Source of the DNA: Elysia chlorotica
Lineage: Eukaryota; Mollusca; Gastropoda; Plakobranchidae
Length of the DNA stretch: 64,000 nucleotides
Assembly (NCBI GenBank): GCA_003991915.1
Contig: RQTK01000342.1
Span: forward strand, 282,510 to 346,509
Reading direction: 5' to 3'
Translations under genes and position numbers: made by a program
In this document: positions 11,621 through 23,064 of the stretch, in pieces
Numbering within the stretch: position 1 is the stretch's first letter
Layout of the letters: each line of letters begins with the position of its first letter
The notes under the pieces: model-generated
What the model was told of the DNA's origin: nothing
Databases searched by the model: none
What the model saw: only the letters and a program-made list of their open reading frames with translations

Positions 11621-12840
11621 ATGTTACACCCCATTATATACTCCCCGTTTCCCTTTAAACGCTCTAGTGCTTTAGTAAGATGTTAATTTGTAAATTCCCA
11701 ATCATATTATTAAAGGGAGTAAAAAAAGACAGATTAGGCAATTATTATTAATAATGTGTTAAGAATCGGTGGTTTTACTCTCTGGAGATTACTATTTACA
11801 TACATTATAATAGTGTATAGAATACAGCATAGTGTAAAGCAATTTTTTCTTTTCTTTTTTTTTCTTTTATTTTAAAGTTAGCATTACACGATTGCATGTG
11901 TTATGAATTATTCAAGGGCTTATTTTAACATATTTTTTTTCGTTTTCAGGTTACATTGTACTTGCTTCTTGATCGCATAATGATTTCAATGTCACTAATA
12001 TACTTACGTAGAGAATGAATTCATGTCAACTATTGTCGTAATCATGTTAGAAGAAAAAAAAAGTTTGATTAAATTGTAGGTATTAATTTTTGCCCTTTTC
12101 TCATTTTATTCATTTTTACATGTATTAACATTCTTTTTTAATGATAATAATAGCTCATAATTTTTTCAACGCTGATTTAACCACACATGTTCTAATCTTG
12201 TTGGGGAGTTGTTTTTTTTTAAAGATTAGTACGTTGATTTTTGCTTTGGTGCCTTTCAAATTTGATGTCTATAGTTTATAACAACTGTTCGCTTTTACGT
12301 AAGACTAATTTCTTCCCCTCTCATATTTGTCCATTTTTTTTTTAATTATAGACTTAGGTGGTTTACATTTTTCTATTTCTACGTTACGGTTTTCTATAAA
12401 ATAAAAATATCTAAACATTTGCGAGGATATCTCATAAATTTCTCCCCACCTCCCACTATTATTGATTTTAATAAACAACTCGTTCCTCTTCACTGCTTCA
12501 TCTGTTCTCAAATTAAAAGAAACAGTGCTTTGCATGTCACGATGTTTTTTTAAAGATTCTTACACGTTAAAGATTTTTGGAATTATATTTTTAGGGGAGG
12601 GGGGATCTGTCGTAACTAGGATTATACAAGATTTTTTGGTAAGAAAATGGGTTAAATATAACTACTTTGAATTTATCGTAGTACTGTGAGTTTATCTTGG
12701 TGAATTTGTCCTGCCTGATTGTTCTATTTGAATCTGGTATAGCACACACTTTTTTCATTATTTCATAACACGATCGTAACGATAATTCAACTGTTCTCCT
12801 CCCGCCCAGACCCCCTTCTCGTAACACGCTTCTGGATGAC
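11621..12840. other. No gene seen; AT-rich intergenic DNA
   Basis: No repeat family or supported exon was seen; short frames only. Confidence 0.5.
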
Positions 12841-12844
12841 ACTT

Positions 12845-12935
12845 GGCTGCGGGCCGGAAGTAAACAATCCAAATATTAGTGACGTCATAGATCCCAGCAC
12901 CCACCATTCCCTGCTGAAGCCGGAAGCCAGGTTCA
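12845..12935. promoter_or_regulatory. Possible ETS/FOX/CRE site cluster
   Basis: CCGGAAGT (12854-12861, ETS-like) runs into GTAAACA (12860-12866, forkhead-like). A perfect palindromic TGACGTCA (12880-12887, CREB/ATF-like) follows, then another CCGGAAG (12920-12926). Such packing is common in animal promoters or enhancers. No adjacent exon was found on either strand, so the function is only suggested. Confidence 0.3.
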
Positions 12936-14555
12936 AGATTCAAGATTCAGGAAATTGTCGCGAGAGGATATTAGGTCCCACGGAATATATTACATGTATA
13001 TCGTCACTGGGCTAAAAGTATGCCGTATCTTAGAGATATGATATTTTTATATTAACATATAATGTATCTATCAGATAAGCATCTTTCTCATAGCGAAATT
13101 AAAAATCAAAGGCATATGTGTTTAAAGAACTAAATAATTTCTACATGTATAATAGATTTGTGTGTGTTCATCGCATGGTGTACTTAAAATTAAAGGGTAC
13201 CGATAGTTGTTTTCTTTATTTAAATAAATTAAAAATGTGTACTTCTTACGCAGGAATAAACCATCCCGTTGAATTTTGTCAAAACTGCATAACATAGATA
13301 TACATTGCTCTTCTATCCCAGTGGCGACATATATAGTGTCCGAATAATGTCCTCTGTTTCGGATGTAATAAAAATGGAAAAAAAATGTACCTCCCCATAA
13401 ATGTGATTTTCGCTCTAAATGAACGCCTTAAATGACTTTAATGTATGAAGTTTGAAAGAAGTTATTATGACAAAGCGCAATGATATTATTGTTCTAAAAA
13501 GCTATAGATTTCCAGAATTGTTTCTTCTAAATCTGAAAGTTGCATGTTTCATAATGCTAATTAGTCTGCAATGTACAATCCGGTAAAACAACCCAAAGCC
13601 TCTTAATATTACTGCTCTGTGCTTGTGAAATAAAGTTTATTTGGGTGTGTGGATGTGCTCATAGAGAAATGATCTGCATTTTCTTTCAATCATAAGTATA
13701 AGCTCATACTAATTCTTTTTTTTTTAATCAAATCTGTTCATCAGTAAACGATGATTAAGCCTTATTTAAAAAAACAAAAACCAAAAAAAATAACCGACAT
13801 CAACACATTTTTGGTCATGTACAATGTTTTTATGTTATAATATTTTGTTTGCTACACCCACTTTCTTTTAATTAGAGCGTCTGATCATTCTTTATTTGGT
13901 CTATTTTTCATGGTACCAGCAAGGAGATATATCTCTCAATTTTTATATATTTATATATTAAAAATATATGTGCTTTGTTAGCTCATTACTGTCCACCACC
14001 AGCAGCTCTCTGACACAAAACATAAGTCTTTTTACAATATAACTTGATGCCACTTTTAATGCATACGAAAGATATACACAATCTTAAATACCTTTTTTTT
14101 ATTGACAACATTATCATGTCAAACACTACAAAAATCATTCGCTTTACACAATTGACTTTAAAAAAAAAAAACTTTTATTGTCTCCTTCTGTCTCTCCATT
14201 CTCTCTTTTTCCTTCCTCTCTCTCTCTATCTCTATCTCTATCTCTATTTCTATTTCCTTGGCTTATTCCGTCGTTGATATTTTCCCAACTTGTTTTGCCC
14301 ATTTTGAGTGTTCTAAAACAATGAATTCAGCTTTAATCAGAAGTTAATTGATTGTACAAGACCTCAATAAAGAGTAAAGGCGAATTTATCTTGTTTCAAT
14401 TTTCGATTTTCGACTTACACTTTTAACAAGATTAAGACTAGGATGGGGTGGTGGGGACAAGTCAAATACTCCATCGAAGAAAAAAACAACTATACACTCC
14501 ATAAACTACTCATAAGGATTCGATTAAAACAGTAATAGCTAACATATCTCCAAAT
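12936..14555. other. No gene seen; AT-rich intergenic DNA
   Basis: Only short frames and A/T runs. A small TCTATC run lies at 14215-14256. Nothing else was recognised. Confidence 0.5.
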
Positions 14556-14561
14556 CTCTCG

Positions 14562-14611
<50 letters not shown>

Positions 14612-14628
14612 TTCTTTCTTTCTTTATT
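14562..14628. repeat. (CT)n then (TTTC)n microsatellite
   Basis: A CT dinucleotide run with few interruptions grades into CTTT units. Confidence 0.95.
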
Positions 14629-15050
14629 ATCTCTTCCATTGTCCCACTCCATCTTTGTCCCACTCTCACTAATCCAGATGTTCGGTTATACCAATGTTCT
14701 GGCGCGTGTCATAGGTTGTTTTATCTTTTTGTTCCGTTATTGTGGAACTCCCTGCAGTGAAAGTTTTTAGCGAATGTGTAGGAGATACTACTTCTTTTGT
14801 GATGGTTCACAGCGTTTCATTATAAGTAAGGGGTTCTCTTTTCTACTGCATAGACCTACTTGCTTCTTTGATCTGGAGATAGGGACACGCGAGCTTGTTA
14901 AAAAAAAGACACAATGGGTCTATTCAATCTTCTTTGTGGTGGTTTTCTAAAGCTTGTGCATCCATAATCAGTCATTAACTTTTATTAGATATACACGCCT
15001 TTTGATTTATTAAAATGAAAGATAGTCTTTTATACAAAATCACCCGTCTT
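14629..15050. other. No gene seen
   Basis: Unique sequence between two CT tracts; nothing recognised. Confidence 0.45.
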
Positions 15051-15057
15051 TCTCCTC

Positions 15058-15112
<55 letters not shown>
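15051..15112. repeat. (CT)n microsatellite
   Basis: A nearly pure CT run with one CCC interruption on the left. Confidence 0.95.
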
Positions 15113-15113
<1 letters not shown>

Positions 15114-15210
15114 CGTCAGAATCAATACAAACCAGCACTACATGTTTCGCGACCCACTAATCGATAACAGGTGACGTTATAGAACCCATATAGATGATGC
15201 TTTCTGATCT

Positions 15211-15385
15211 GAGTTGAGTTGGTTGGTTGATTGGTTGCATTACGTCCAACGTCTACACTATAGTGGGCTATAACTATTGTGGACGGGCCCCAAGACTAAG
15301 GTATGACAACTTTATGTGTTGTCCTACACGAAAGAGTGTAGGGACTCCTGTCTCAGCCGGTTGGATTGCTAATCTTGATGTAGGT
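15211..15385 (-). mobile_element. SINE body and tail, minus strand, head missing
   Basis: On the plus strand the copy begins with GAGTTGGTTGG and ACGTCCAACGT (inverted tail). It runs through GTGGACGGGCCCCAAGACT and ACTCCTGTCTCAGCCGG, then stops before the tRNA-like head. It is therefore a 5'-truncated copy. Confidence 0.8.
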
Positions 15386-15427
15386 AAATTTTGAGCATCT
15401 TTGAAGAAAAAATGTACATGTACGTTT

Positions 15428-15520
15428 ATTGGTTCCGTTAATATAGTGTAGATTTATAACTAGACGCCGCTGCACATTTCCCTACGTAGGTGAGATTCCC
15501 CTACGTATCGTCTGCAATCA
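15428..15520. repeat. M1 interspersed repeat, partial copy
   Basis: TTGGTTCCGT, then AACTAGACGCCG, then ATTCCCCTACGTATCGTCT follow the M1 block order. The CTACGTA word occurs twice here (15483 and 15501), which indicates a small internal duplication. Confidence 0.55.
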
Positions 15521-15525
15521 GTTTA

Positions 15526-15551
15526 ATGAACAACAACAGCAGCAACAACAA

Positions 15552-15596
<45 letters not shown>

Positions 15597-15602
15597 ACAA
15601 AA
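15526..15602. repeat. (AAC)n microsatellite
   Basis: AAC units with a few AGC and AAA interruptions. Confidence 0.95.
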
Positions 15603-15689
15603 GAAACGAAAATAGTTTCAACCCTTTGAGGAAAATCCCAGAAACGTACACAAGGACAAAGAGAGAGAAGCGCAGCATGTTCATTAGCA

Positions 15690-15782
15690 CACACAACCAA
15701 ACACACACAAATGCACACACGCACTGACAAACAAATGTACACACACAGAGGCAAATGTACACACATACACACACACACACAC
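15690..15782. repeat. CA-rich microsatellite
   Basis: Imperfect (CA)n with ACACACG, ACAAAT and GCAAATG interruptions; the purest part is at the right end. Confidence 0.9.
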
Positions 15783-15839
15783 GGCAGACGGCGAAAGGGA
15801 AATCTCTGGCGAGAGCTGAAACTTCTGAAAGGTCACACG

Positions 15840-16110
15840 AGTCCACTGGGGGTCAACTCGGGTCCTGCGGGGACCGGAAATCTGGTCTAAACCGGTCATT
15901 ATCTGATTAGTCGGGCCGAGTCGGGCCGAGTTTGGGTCTAGTTTGGGCGAGCATACCTCAACGGTTATTGATGATCCGCCGAGTCTGATCGGCGCGCGGC
16001 ACGGCCAGGCTTTATGGAATTACAGGGTAAGGCGCTCCATTTCCGAACAGTGCAGCCGCTCGTCAACATAGATTCTGGGCTGGGGTTTGCAGTGGAAATT
16101 CCGACTTGGT
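15840..16110. other. GC-rich complex stretch, no gene assigned
   Basis: GC content rises clearly here. GTCGGGCCGA occurs twice in tandem, followed by two GTTTGGG-type units. No splice-supported exon or known domain could be read on either strand. It could be a CpG-rich regulatory piece or the inside of an unknown repeat. Confidence 0.25.
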
Positions 16111-16543
16111 GACAAGCTGGATTGGGCATTTCTTTACTCACCGTTTTTCTCAACTTTTTTCCATGTCTGCCGTCTTTCCTAGTCTCTCTCTGTTTATCTT
16201 TATGTCTTCCTATGTCTTGCTCACTTTTTTTTTTATTTATGTCTGTATTTTCTCTACAAATCTACTTCTTACGTTTATAATCACTTGCACCCTAGACCCA
16301 TAGACATGGCATAGCTCAATCCATTTGCGTCTTAATTAATGTTAGATAGCCTCATAAATATGTTATTTTTACATCACAAACATAAGACAGTGTGTTGGAA
16401 CTCCGGACAGCTTTTCCTATGATGCAGACTCTACACACCTTGTTCCATCTGCCCCACCGTACTACATACATACACTGTAAGGCTACATCTTGATTTCTTA
16501 GTTTAACATCACATGCACAGGCAAACGATGGTGTGTGGAAATA
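16111..16543. other. No gene seen
   Basis: T-rich DNA with short hydrophobic frames; no recognisable element. Confidence 0.45.
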
Positions 16544-16544
16544 A

Positions 16545-16790
16545 GGGGTCTGTGGTGGCCCTGGTTAGAACATCGGCTTCTGGCGCAAAGTCCGGATTCG
16601 AGCCCTGTCGATTTCGCTCCCTACTGGTTGGGTCGGTGCCAGTTTAATGTGACCAGCTGAGACAGGAATCATGGCATCCCCGACCTGTCTCATGTGTGGC
16701 AGCACATAAAATTGTCAGACGTCAGTCTTGGGGATCGTCCACAATATAGCCGATATAGTGCTGATGTTGGACGTCAAACCAACTGTGTAG
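16545..16790 (+). mobile_element. SINE, family 1, near full length
   Basis: Family 1 begins GGGGCGCGGTGGCCCTGG, then GTAGAACATCGGCTTCTG (box A region), GACGCAAAAGGTCCG and GGTTCGAACCCTGG (box B). The same body and tail as family 2 follow. This copy keeps every block, ending at TGATGTTGGACGTCAAACC. The mild divergence points to an old but not ancient insertion. Confidence 0.9.
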
Positions 16791-17690
16791 AAACACTAAA
16801 GATATTTCTCTATGATGAAGACTCCCTACTTCTGTCAGCCCTTATATCGATTATACTATATCCATATGCCAGTGATTGTCCATTGACCCAACGCCCCGGC
16901 CCATAATTCCCTAATGATCATCCTCTGGCAATTATGACATCACATCCGCCAACATGGCGTCAGTCAAGCTTAGTGCCGTATCTCCGAAGCTGATCAAATT
17001 AATGTTACACACTATAAGTATACTAGTATACTACGGCTCCTGAGCATTTTGCAAGGGTTTAGAACAATCGGATTTGGATACTGAGCCCATATATGTGCTA
17101 TCGTTCCATTCAGTGAACATCCAAATATTGAAAAACGAAAAAAACAAAAAAAAAGAGATAAAAACTTTCACATTATACTAGCTTTACCCTTTTCCATAAT
17201 TCCGCCAAAGACAGTAATGGTTGCTAAATATCATTGTAAGTTTCTTTTTCTATAGACGTACACACACCAAGAAAAATCATTGGATTTTTAGATCGAATAC
17301 ACAGATTTCTGTCATGAGAAAAAAAGTTAAAAAAAAAAAAGCGGAGCAACAGTAAAAAAAAAAAATCTAGAAAAAGTAGCGGACAAAAACGCAATCCACA
17401 AATTAAAAGGTATACAAAAAAACCCACAACTGAAACAACAACAACAAAACACAATAAAAAGAATAGAACGAACAACAAAGTTGTTAGCCATTCAATAGGT
17501 CTATGTGGTCTGGTTAACTCATAATAAAAACTGTGTTTTATCAAAACTGGGAACATCAGAGGGAGAGAGAACACACGTGAAAAGATAAGATAATTTTAAG
17601 ACCAATCTGATATAGTTAGCATTGTGTAGTGTATTTTTTCTTCGATCTCCACAATTTTGTAATTTAAAATATGAATTTCATTTTCAGATT
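16791..17690. other. No gene seen
   Basis: Unique AT-rich DNA. Minus-strand hydrophobic frames near 17224-17574 come from A-rich runs and have no known motif. Confidence 0.45.
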
Positions 17691-17765
17691 GTGAATGTAT
17701 GTATGTGCCTTTGTGTGTATGTCTGTGTGTGTGTGTTTGTGTGTATGTCTGTGCTTGTGTGTTCT
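17690..17765. repeat. TG-rich microsatellite
   Basis: Imperfect (TG)n with TGTATG and TGTCTG units. Confidence 0.85.
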
Positions 17766-18300
17766 TTTTATACTAAAAAATAAAAATCATTAAATTAAGA
17801 AAAAGAAATGTTCCTCAAATTCAATATTCTTTTGTGAAACTGTGATAGCTATGGATACTTTAAGGGCGCCTCCCGTGGTTTGAGTGTCACAGCTGTAGCT
17901 TGAGACGCCTTATCGTAATTATTATGATGATTCTATTATAATAAATCTATTACCTGCTACTCTCCCCATTGCATCAGCGTGCAGTTATTCTCGTGAGCGT
18001 GAGCAGTGTGGAAGGTGCTGGCAGCTCACACCCTTGATTGAGATAATTATAGCATGACTGCGGTGGGCGAATGGTGGGGCATAAGCTTGTTTGGTGATCA
18101 TCAAAAGGGGAAAGGAGGTGGAGGAGAGAGAGAGAAAGAGTGAGTGGGATGGGGGGGGGGAGTCCAACCCCTCATCTACACACTCACACACACACACACA
18201 AACTTCGTCAAACGATTGCTCAATGATGTAAAGTTAAGAACCTTTTTTTATCTAAAAATTAATAATATCTAATTTATCCCGCTTAATCTGGGTATTTTGT
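17766..18300. other. No gene seen
   Basis: Contains a purine-rich patch (18110-18165) and a short CA run (18180-18200). Nothing else was recognised. Confidence 0.45.
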
Positions 18301-18304
18301 TCTC

Positions 18305-18314
18305 TTTTTTTTTT

Positions 18315-18345
<31 letters not shown>

Positions 18346-18365
18346 GGGGGGTGGGGGGGGGGGGG
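18305..18365. repeat. Poly-T/poly-G junction tract
   Basis: About 20 T residues (18305-18324) pass directly into 27 G, one T, then 13 G. The run of about 40 G can form G-quadruplexes and is also a known type of read or assembly artefact, so its exact length should be treated with caution. Confidence 0.85.
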
Positions 18366-18720
18366 CATAGGCGGTGATAATAGGTTCAATGGCTCTCGCC
18401 TTAGGCGAGATCAACTGTCACATCATTATAGTCTAGGCTTTATTTAACCACAAGGCACAACATAGATCGACACGCGCTCAATCTGGCGATCTCTTGCAGC
18501 AAGTGGTTTTATGATCATCGGATTTTGTCACAGGTTTTTCCCTTCCTCCGGCTAGCGATCTGTCTACAGCACAGGTTGATTTTAAGCCATACTCGAGTGA
18601 GCAGGTTTTTGCCCGCCCGTGAGTGTGATTGAGCCGGATTAGCTGAATCGCGTATTGGAGGCTTTGCTGTCTTTACGCCCATAACGAGTGGCATAGTTAC
18701 GCCCGTCAGGAATGGTCACT

Positions 18721-18835
18721 TATTGGCTCCGTAGGTCTAGGGTAGAGCTATGATTGGATGCCCGTTCAGATTCCCTTACCTATCGTCTTCGTTTTGGCTA
18801 TCGGTCTTGTAATCGCAAGACCCACATTAACTGTA
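18721..18835. repeat. M1 interspersed repeat, clear copy
   Basis: This is the best copy of the M1 blocks: ATTGGCTCCGTAGGTCTAG, GAGCTATGATTGGATGCC, CAGATTCCCTTACCTATCGT, CTTCGTTTTGGCTATCGG and AATCGCAAGACCC. Upstream CpG-rich sequence (about 18540-18720) may belong to the same element, but this could not be shown. Confidence 0.7.
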
Positions 18836-19254
18836 AACCTGTGACTGATGCATGGGGCCACACTTTGACTTTTCAGTTATATGTATTACTATTAGCATAT
18901 TGAGGTAGACTTATGAATTTAAAGAAAAGAACATAAATAACCACTGAGACGGCTGATGTAAAAGGAAGAATCTTGTTAAGAAAGATGTACAGTATTTAAA
19001 TATGATTTTTCCCCTCTTCGTGAGCAGGGTTGGGCCAATAGGATTAAAACGAGCTCGTGTTATTATAGACATAAAACTTTTGAATAAAGATGCTCTCTTT
19101 GTTGCACGGTTGGGTGAACAATTTTTCTTTTATTTTCCGCTATTTTATATGGAGCATAATAAAGTGAATCACAGCTGATCCTAATCTTTAAAAGAATGAG
19201 ACCTATTTTATAGGATTTTTGTCCATCCTTTGTATATTTTTATATAAAAATTGA

Positions 19255-19430
19255 GGGCGAACTGGCTCAGGTGGTAGAAATTTGGTCTCCATGTCAGGAG
19301 GTCCGAGATTCCAATCTCACGATCGGACACAAATTTACTTGTTCGCTTTCTTCCCCTGTAGCTGGTCAGTATTATGTGACCGGCTGAGACAGGAGTCCAG
19401 GTCCCCCGCCCTGACCGGTGTGTGATAATT
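19255..19430 (+). mobile_element. SINE, family 2, 3'-truncated
   Basis: The head GGGCGAACTGGCTCAGGTGG and a degraded box B (GAGATTCCAATCTC) lead into the body up to CCCCGCCCTGACCGGTGTGTG. The rest of the body and the tail are absent. Confidence 0.8.
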
Positions 19431-19859
19431 ATATTAAGAGGAGAGGAAAAGGTAAAGAGAAATGAGGCTAAAAATCACTGGTAGTGTAAGAAAAAATAGA
19501 AAAAGCAATAAGTAAAAAAAAGTAATGTATGTTTTCCATAATAGATAATAGTATAAAGTACAGAAGAATTGAACCTTTCGAAAATAACAATTGAAAAAAA
19601 AAAACAAGAACAAAAAATAACATTCAAAACATGTAAACATGCCTAATAAACAAGTCTTACATCAACAGGTTTTCAAAATCTGTTCATAACAACATCAACG
19701 CGAAAACAAGTCTCACAGCAACAGCAAAAAATAAAATCGTTAAAAACTCAACACAAGCGGTGAATCTGTTTGCTCCTCTGTTGTTTTTTTTATTTTCCTT
19801 TTTTTGCCTTTTACTTAGTACATGTACTCCTCGTCCTCGATCTCCTTTTTTCTGTGTTA

Positions 19860-19872
19860 TTTCTTCTCTCTT

Positions 19873-19933
<61 letters not shown>

Positions 19934-19940
19934 CTCCTCT
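19860..19940. repeat. (CT)n/(TTTC)n microsatellite
   Basis: A pure CT run ends in CTTT units; flanking DNA is also pyrimidine-rich. Confidence 0.95.
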
Positions 19941-20129
19941 CTTTCAATCTCTGCGACTCATTCAGTCCATGTACTTCCTTTCTGGTTTTCTCCCAACCGT
20001 CTTTGTCTACCTACCCTTTATTGGGTTCACCTCTCAAACCGTTTCCTTTTCTCTGCTCCTGTATTATGTATCTGTGTCGTTTTGTACGTATGTGCTTATT
20101 TGTCTGTTGTTGTCTTGTTTATGTTTTGC

Positions 20130-20325
20130 CGTCTTTGAAATTGTCTGTCTCTGTTTCTGTCTCTCTGTCTCTGTCTCTCTTTCTCTTTTTCTTTCTCCCT
20201 CCGTTTTTTGTCTCTCTTTTTCTCACCTTATCCCCCCTCTCTCTTTGTCTTTGTCTGTCCATGTCACTTTCACTGCTTTTGTATGTCTGCCTCTGTATGT
20301 CTGCCTCTGTCTCTGTCTTCTCTCC

Positions 20326-20388
<63 letters not shown>

Positions 20389-20460
20389 AGTGTGTGTGTC
20401 TCTCTCTATTTATCTGCTATATATCTAACTATCTATCTCTCTCTCCCTTTCTTTTCCAAG
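20130..20460. repeat. CT/CTGT microsatellite cluster
   Basis: TCTGTCTC-type units precede a pure CT run at about 20330-20384, followed by CTATCT units. The long open frames spanning 19760-20670 are translations of this and the previous tract. Confidence 0.95.
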
Positions 20461-20574
20461 GGTCTTAATTACAAAGTCGCGATAGGTTATAACACGTTAG
20501 CCATCTTAATCGCAAGCACATATCGACAAGTCTTAAGCCTACCACAACGTTGTACTTACGATCCGAAAACACTG
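20460..20574. mobile_element. MITE-like element, same family as 7551-7657
   Basis: The right end TTGTACTTACGATCC is the inverse of the family's left end. The left end GGGTCTTAATTACAAAGTCG pairs with it at about 15 of 20 positions. The interior differs from the 7551 copy. Confidence 0.5.
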
Positions 20575-21289
20575 GCGTCAGGACAGTCTACAGAGGCCTC
20601 GGTCACGTGCCTTATCCCATTTACTTTTGCCTGGGGGTCACGCCCTTGCCATGACAGGCGCACTCCTTAGGTTCCACTTAGGTACTGGTGCTCCCGTGTT
20701 GACTTCTCTTAACGGTCCCTAAGTCACGTCTCCAAGCGCAATAGGAGTTTGTCAGTTTGCCTACGCCACAAATAGCTCAAAATAATATTGTTTTAGAGAG
20801 CGTCTTCTTTTTGGCAATGGTACCGCACACGCAAGTTGTACAACTACAAAGTGTCAGGCGGGTTTTCCCAGTTCTTATTTGTACGACACGACACGGCAGT
20901 GCTGAATGAACTCTTTGCTCTGTGCTCCCTCTCTGTGTCTACTTAATGTTTATTGTGAAAGTGCGTGCTAGTGCTCTGATATTTGCCTGAGAAATAGTAT
21001 CCCTATGATATTACAATGTAGTCATGATGGTTATTAACATGATAGGGCAAATGCAGAGGCAAAACGAAAGTAACAACCCTATGGCTGAATTTTAAAACTA
21101 ATAGTTTAATTCAGGTTTTGGCTGGCCCTCTTCAATTCGGCTCATGTTGTAACGGCAGCTTTAATTTATGCGTCGGTGCTTCTCCGCTAAGTCTGCTTTG
21201 GACGACCAATCTTTCTTTTTCCTTGGTGATACCCCTCCAGAGTTTGTATTGTGAAGTTCAGATAATTGTTGCAGTTTCTTCAACAGTAT
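20575..21289. other. No gene seen
   Basis: Moderately complex DNA. The segment from about 21118 may be a decayed upstream part of the LINE tail that follows, but no reverse-transcriptase motif could be read. Confidence 0.35.
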
Positions 21290-21475
21290 TTTTTTTACGA
21301 GACAGGGTTGTTGACCCCGTGCCAAACCTCCAACCTAGAGGGCCAGTGAGTGCTCTTGGTCTGGCCTCTACCTTTCGATCTTGCTGGCTTGGATGACCCT
21401 ACCAGGAGAAAACATATCTCCAGCCATAATAGCTCTAGACTCCCAACCAGCGGCAAGTTGTCACTCTTTGGGAGG
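21290..21475 (+). mobile_element. LINE 3'-end remnant (non-LTR retrotransposon)
   Basis: The sequence GTTGACCCCGTGCCAAACC, CAACCTAGAGGGCCAGTG, TGGCCTCTACCTTTCGA and GGATGACCCTACCAGGAG followed by ATAGCTCTAGAC resembles the 3' terminal region of a LINE family that is common in animal genomes. The resemblance is from memory and the clade was not assigned. No intact reading frame is present upstream. Confidence 0.45.
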
Positions 21476-21562
21476 TTTTTAAAACTGATAAATCGGATGA
21501 TATTAAGTCGCTGTTGCAGCAGCATGACCACCATCACTTATCATCAACACCACCACAATCAA

Positions 21563-21701
<139 letters not shown>

Positions 21702-22370
21702 TCTTTTACTACCATAAAACTACAACTAGAAATCTAAAATTATATTGTCAGCATCTTGAGAGTAAAAAAGACACTGACACAATACCCTTTTCGTATTATA
21801 AAGTAAACAAAACCCTGAATTTCGTAAAAGATTCTCCTATTTATCACGGGCTTTCTCTTTTTAAGTAACTGTTAAGTCGTTTTTGTGTCCATTTTTGTAT
21901 CATACTGAGGTGACTGTACATGTTCTGCAATTCCTTTTTTTTTACTCGAATAAAATAAGACCTCAGCACATTATTTTTACTCTTTTTTAAGGTGATTTAT
22001 TCTCCTATTGCTTCCGTAGTTAACACTAAGTCTAGTTTGTTAGTATCCTCTCAAGCACATCTTTCTGGCGCCTGTCAGGATCGCGTCTACCATACTACAT
22101 ATCGCTTGTTGAGAGGCATATTGCTGTAACTGCATAGAGTTTAAGATTGCAGTTATAGCATTTTGCCTCTACACCCAGGGTACACTCCAGGAAGATACAG
22201 AGCCCCGTGACCACTGGTATGGGCCTCTTTCAGGGGACCAAGATCTCAACGGCCCACAGCAGATCCTGGGATTAAGCTCATGTGGGACACACCAATGTAT
22301 GTGAATGCGGGAGACTTGTTGCCATGGTACGGCAGCGTTAAATGGCCTCTGCGGCAAAGAGATTACGATA
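21702..22370. other. No gene seen
   Basis: Unique DNA, slightly GC-richer from about 22170. The later part may be interior sequence of the M1 copy that follows. Confidence 0.4.
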
Positions 22371-22373
22371 ACG

Positions 22374-22488
22374 GATTCCTTGCGGTTAACGGGTCCGTAT
22401 CGAAAACGAAGACGATTGACGATGGAATCTACATCGGCGTCCAATCAAAGCTCTGTTCTAGACTTACGGACCAATGAGCCATCAGAAA
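22374..22488. repeat. M1 interspersed repeat, inverted copy
   Basis: M1 blocks appear in reverse-complement order: TTGCGGTTAACGGG, CGAAAACGAAGACGAT, TACATCGGCGTCCAATCA, AGCTCTGTTCTAGACTTACGG. A short AGATCTATAGATCTA palindrome lies nearby at 22552-22567. Confidence 0.65.
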
Positions 22489-22849
22489 AATACATATCAA
22501 AGAGGTTCTGATTATTTCAGCCGTTATTATCCGTGAATCGCAAAGCGCCTATAGATCTATAGATCTAGGGGGTCTTGACTAAACTGAGTGTAGCTAATTT
22601 TGTCTGGCTTGGAGGCTCGAGGCTGACGGCTAGAGCTGCGGTGGAAAAAATAGTCGTATTAATCCGCGTGAAATGTAATAGCCGACCCCTGGATCCGATG
22701 GCCGCACAGTGTGAAGCTTTACATGACTGTACTTAGATGATTATAGTTAAATTACGATTTACGAAATGTCTACTGCAATAGACAATAACATGTTCACTCC
22801 ATCAGACGAGTACAATTTTTCTACTCCATATTGACAGATTACAAATTGT

Positions 22850-23056
22850 CTGAGTTGGTTTAATGCCCATCGTTAGCACTATATAGGTTTTGCTGTGGAC
22901 GGGGTCCAAGACTGACGTCTAACAATTTCATATGCTGCCACACACGAGATATGGTAGGGTGACTCGGAATCCTTTCTCAGTCGATGACATCAATCTAACA
23001 ACAATCCAGACGATCCGGAGGTCAACGCAATACCACTTGACCCAGTTCGACCCCTT
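22850..23056 (-). mobile_element. SINE, family 2, minus strand, with target site duplication
   Basis: The inverted tail starts at 22850 and the head (on the minus strand GGTCAAGTGGTATTGCGTTG) ends at 23056. A perfect 8-bp direct repeat CAAATTGT flanks it (22842-22849 and 23057-23064), the expected mark of retrotransposition. It sits inside a degenerate local repeat carrying CAGACGATTACAAAT words, which continues on both sides. Confidence 0.85.
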
Positions 23057-23064
23057 CAAATTGT

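Noticed and set aside
19760-20670. Open frames of over 200 codons rich in serine and leucine
   Set aside because: They are translations of CT-rich microsatellites, open in several frames at once.
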